Position numbers and translations under genes: made by a program. Positions 63,324 through 64,000 of a stretch of DNA of 64,000 nt are shown here, piece after piece; position 1 is the first letter of the stretch; the number at the start of each line of letters is the position of its first letter. Source of the stretch: Sulfolobus tengchongensis. Lineage in GTDB: Archaea; Thermoproteota; Thermoprotei_A; Sulfolobales; Sulfolobaceae. The stretch is from positions 2,419,337 through 2,483,336 of the forward strand of contig NZ_CP146016.1 of assembly GCF_036967215.1 (NCBI RefSeq), read 5' to 3'. The notes beneath the pieces are model-generated. The model was not told where the DNA came from and searched no databases. It saw only the letters and a program-made list of their open reading frames with translations.

Positions 63324-64000
63324 ATGCTGGGGAAAATCATTCAGTTGGTCAAAAGATCTGATCTCATAATAGAAGTATTGGATGCAAGAGAACCATCTTT
63401 AACCAGATCAAAGAAAATTGAGCAAATTGTAATAAAAAACGATAAGAAATTATTATTGGTACTAAACAAAGGAGATCTAGTTCCCCTATGGGTACTTAAG
63501 TCTTGGAAATATTATTTTAAAGAGGAAGAAAATAGGGAATCCGTTTACGTTTCTTCGACGTCTCACTTGGGAACTAAAAAATTACGTGATACTATGAAAG
63601 CATTGCTAAGAGGAAATAAAGGTGTAGTTGCCTTTATTGGCTATCCCAAAACTGGCAAATCCTCCATTATAAATGCTCTTAAAGGTAGACATTCAGCTCA
63701 GACTTCAGCTTATCCTCTAGAATATGGGTATACTAAATCTATACAGCTGTTTAAAATAGATAACAAAATATACGCATGGGATACGCCTGGTATAATACCG
63801 CCTGATGGTAATGAACTAGAAAAAATAATTAGAGGTTATAATGTAGATCTACTTGAAGACCCAGTAAAGCCAGCAATAGAATTGATAAACAGAATAATTA
63901 AAGCTTCAAGAGAAAGCCTTAAGCAAGCTTATGGAGTGGATTTTACAGATCCTTATGATTTACTCGTTAAAATAGCCTTAAAAAGGGGATGGGTTTACAA
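63324..64000 (+). CDS. Circularly permuted GTPase (YlqF/RbgA-type), 3' truncated by the window
   Basis: From ATG 63324 the frame is open to the window end (226 codons seen). Motif order is permuted: G4 NKGD (in VLNKGDLVP, about 52-55) precedes the P-loop GYPKTGKSS (about 107-115), and G3 DTPG is near 152-155, as in the RbgA/YlqF/Nog2/Lsg1 group involved in ribosome assembly. N-terminal [16 protein letters not shown] is typical. An overlapping ATG at 63320 is out of frame. It belongs to the translation-related genes common in this window. Confidence 0.85.
   Translation, partial: MLGKIIQLVKRSDLIIEVLDAREPSLTRSKKIEQIVIKNDKKLLLVLNKGDLVPLWVLKSWKYYFKEEENRESVYVSSTSHLGTKKLRDTMKALLRGNKGVVAFIGYPKTGKSSIINALKGRHSAQTSAYPLEYGYTKSIQLFKIDNKIYAWDTPGIIPPDGNELEKIIRGYNVDLLEDPVKPAIELINRIIKASRESLKQAYGVDFTDPYDLLVKIALKRGWVY

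Overview
The window is a gene-dense, AT-rich (roughly one third G+C) stretch of core chromosome from a thermoacidophilic crenarchaeon of the order Sulfolobales, most like Saccharolobus/Sulfolobus. The evidence is the gene content: ESCRT-III-type CdvB paralogue, ether-lipid prenyltransferase (DGGGP synthase), a B12/radical-SAM enzyme of the GDGT ring synthase type, LysW-dependent ArgX, archaeal Taw3, a type 1S dihydroorotate dehydrogenase, and first genes of transcription units with a TATA box about 26-34 nt before the start codon and little or no leader. Internal operon genes instead carry GGTGA/GAGG Shine-Dalgarno (SD) motifs. No insertion sequence, CRISPR array, tRNA, rRNA or provirus was seen. 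No gap between genes exceeds 300 bases.

Layout. 1-14 kb: partial unknown gene, Sua5 (t6A), BirA, TldD/PmbA, NikR with a B3/B4 protein and homoserine dehydrogenase, heme O synthase, an enoyl-CoA hydratase, the AmmeMemoRadiSam radical-SAM enzyme, DUF309, adenosine-specific kinase, VIT1/Ccc1-like and cupin proteins, hydroxyacyl-CoA dehydrogenase, translin. 14-22 kb (minus): argG-argH-carA-carB-argX, arginine and carbamoyl phosphate synthesis. 22-31.4 kb (minus): purC-purS-purQ-purL-purF-purF paralogue-purD-purM, then a zinc-finger regulator. 31.5-37 kb: MetRS-beta/Nog1/QueE, Taw3, unknown genes, a winged-helix regulator, CdvB3-like ESCRT-III, AbrB-PhoU protein and a JAMM-like protein. 37-43 kb: bipolar pyrimidine operon, pyrEF to the left and pyrBIKCD to the right of one shared TATA. 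43-46 kb: MarC, Lrp, zinc ribbon, a small conserved protein and GrsA. 46-54.5 kb (minus): hisC-G-A-B-F-D-E-H-I, a DUF59 protein and SerS. 54.6-64 kb: a winged-helix protein, LeuS, cobalamin adenosyltransferase, TtuA/Ncs6, DUF211, SpeD, a geranylgeranyl-reductase-like flavoprotein, DGGGP synthase, an unknown beta-rich protein and a truncated circularly permuted GTPase.

Taken together the window encodes most of the de novo pathways for purines, pyrimidines, arginine and histidine, with translation and tRNA-modification genes interspersed. The least ordinary features are: (i) a C/D box guide RNA at 102-151 whose D guide is complementary to the 16S rRNA 3' end (anti-SD); (ii) a second C/D-like RNA sharing its C box with a stop codon; (iii) a PurF paralogue that kept its Fe-S ligands and PRPP loop but lost the catalytic cysteine; (iv) four genes (hisC, hisI, a JAMM-like gene, a flavoprotein) whose coding sequence clearly extends upstream of any in-frame ATG/GTG/TTG; (v) an 18-bp palindromic repeat placed on both sides of the argG start; and (vi) convergent gene pairs that overlap in 11 of 13 cases.
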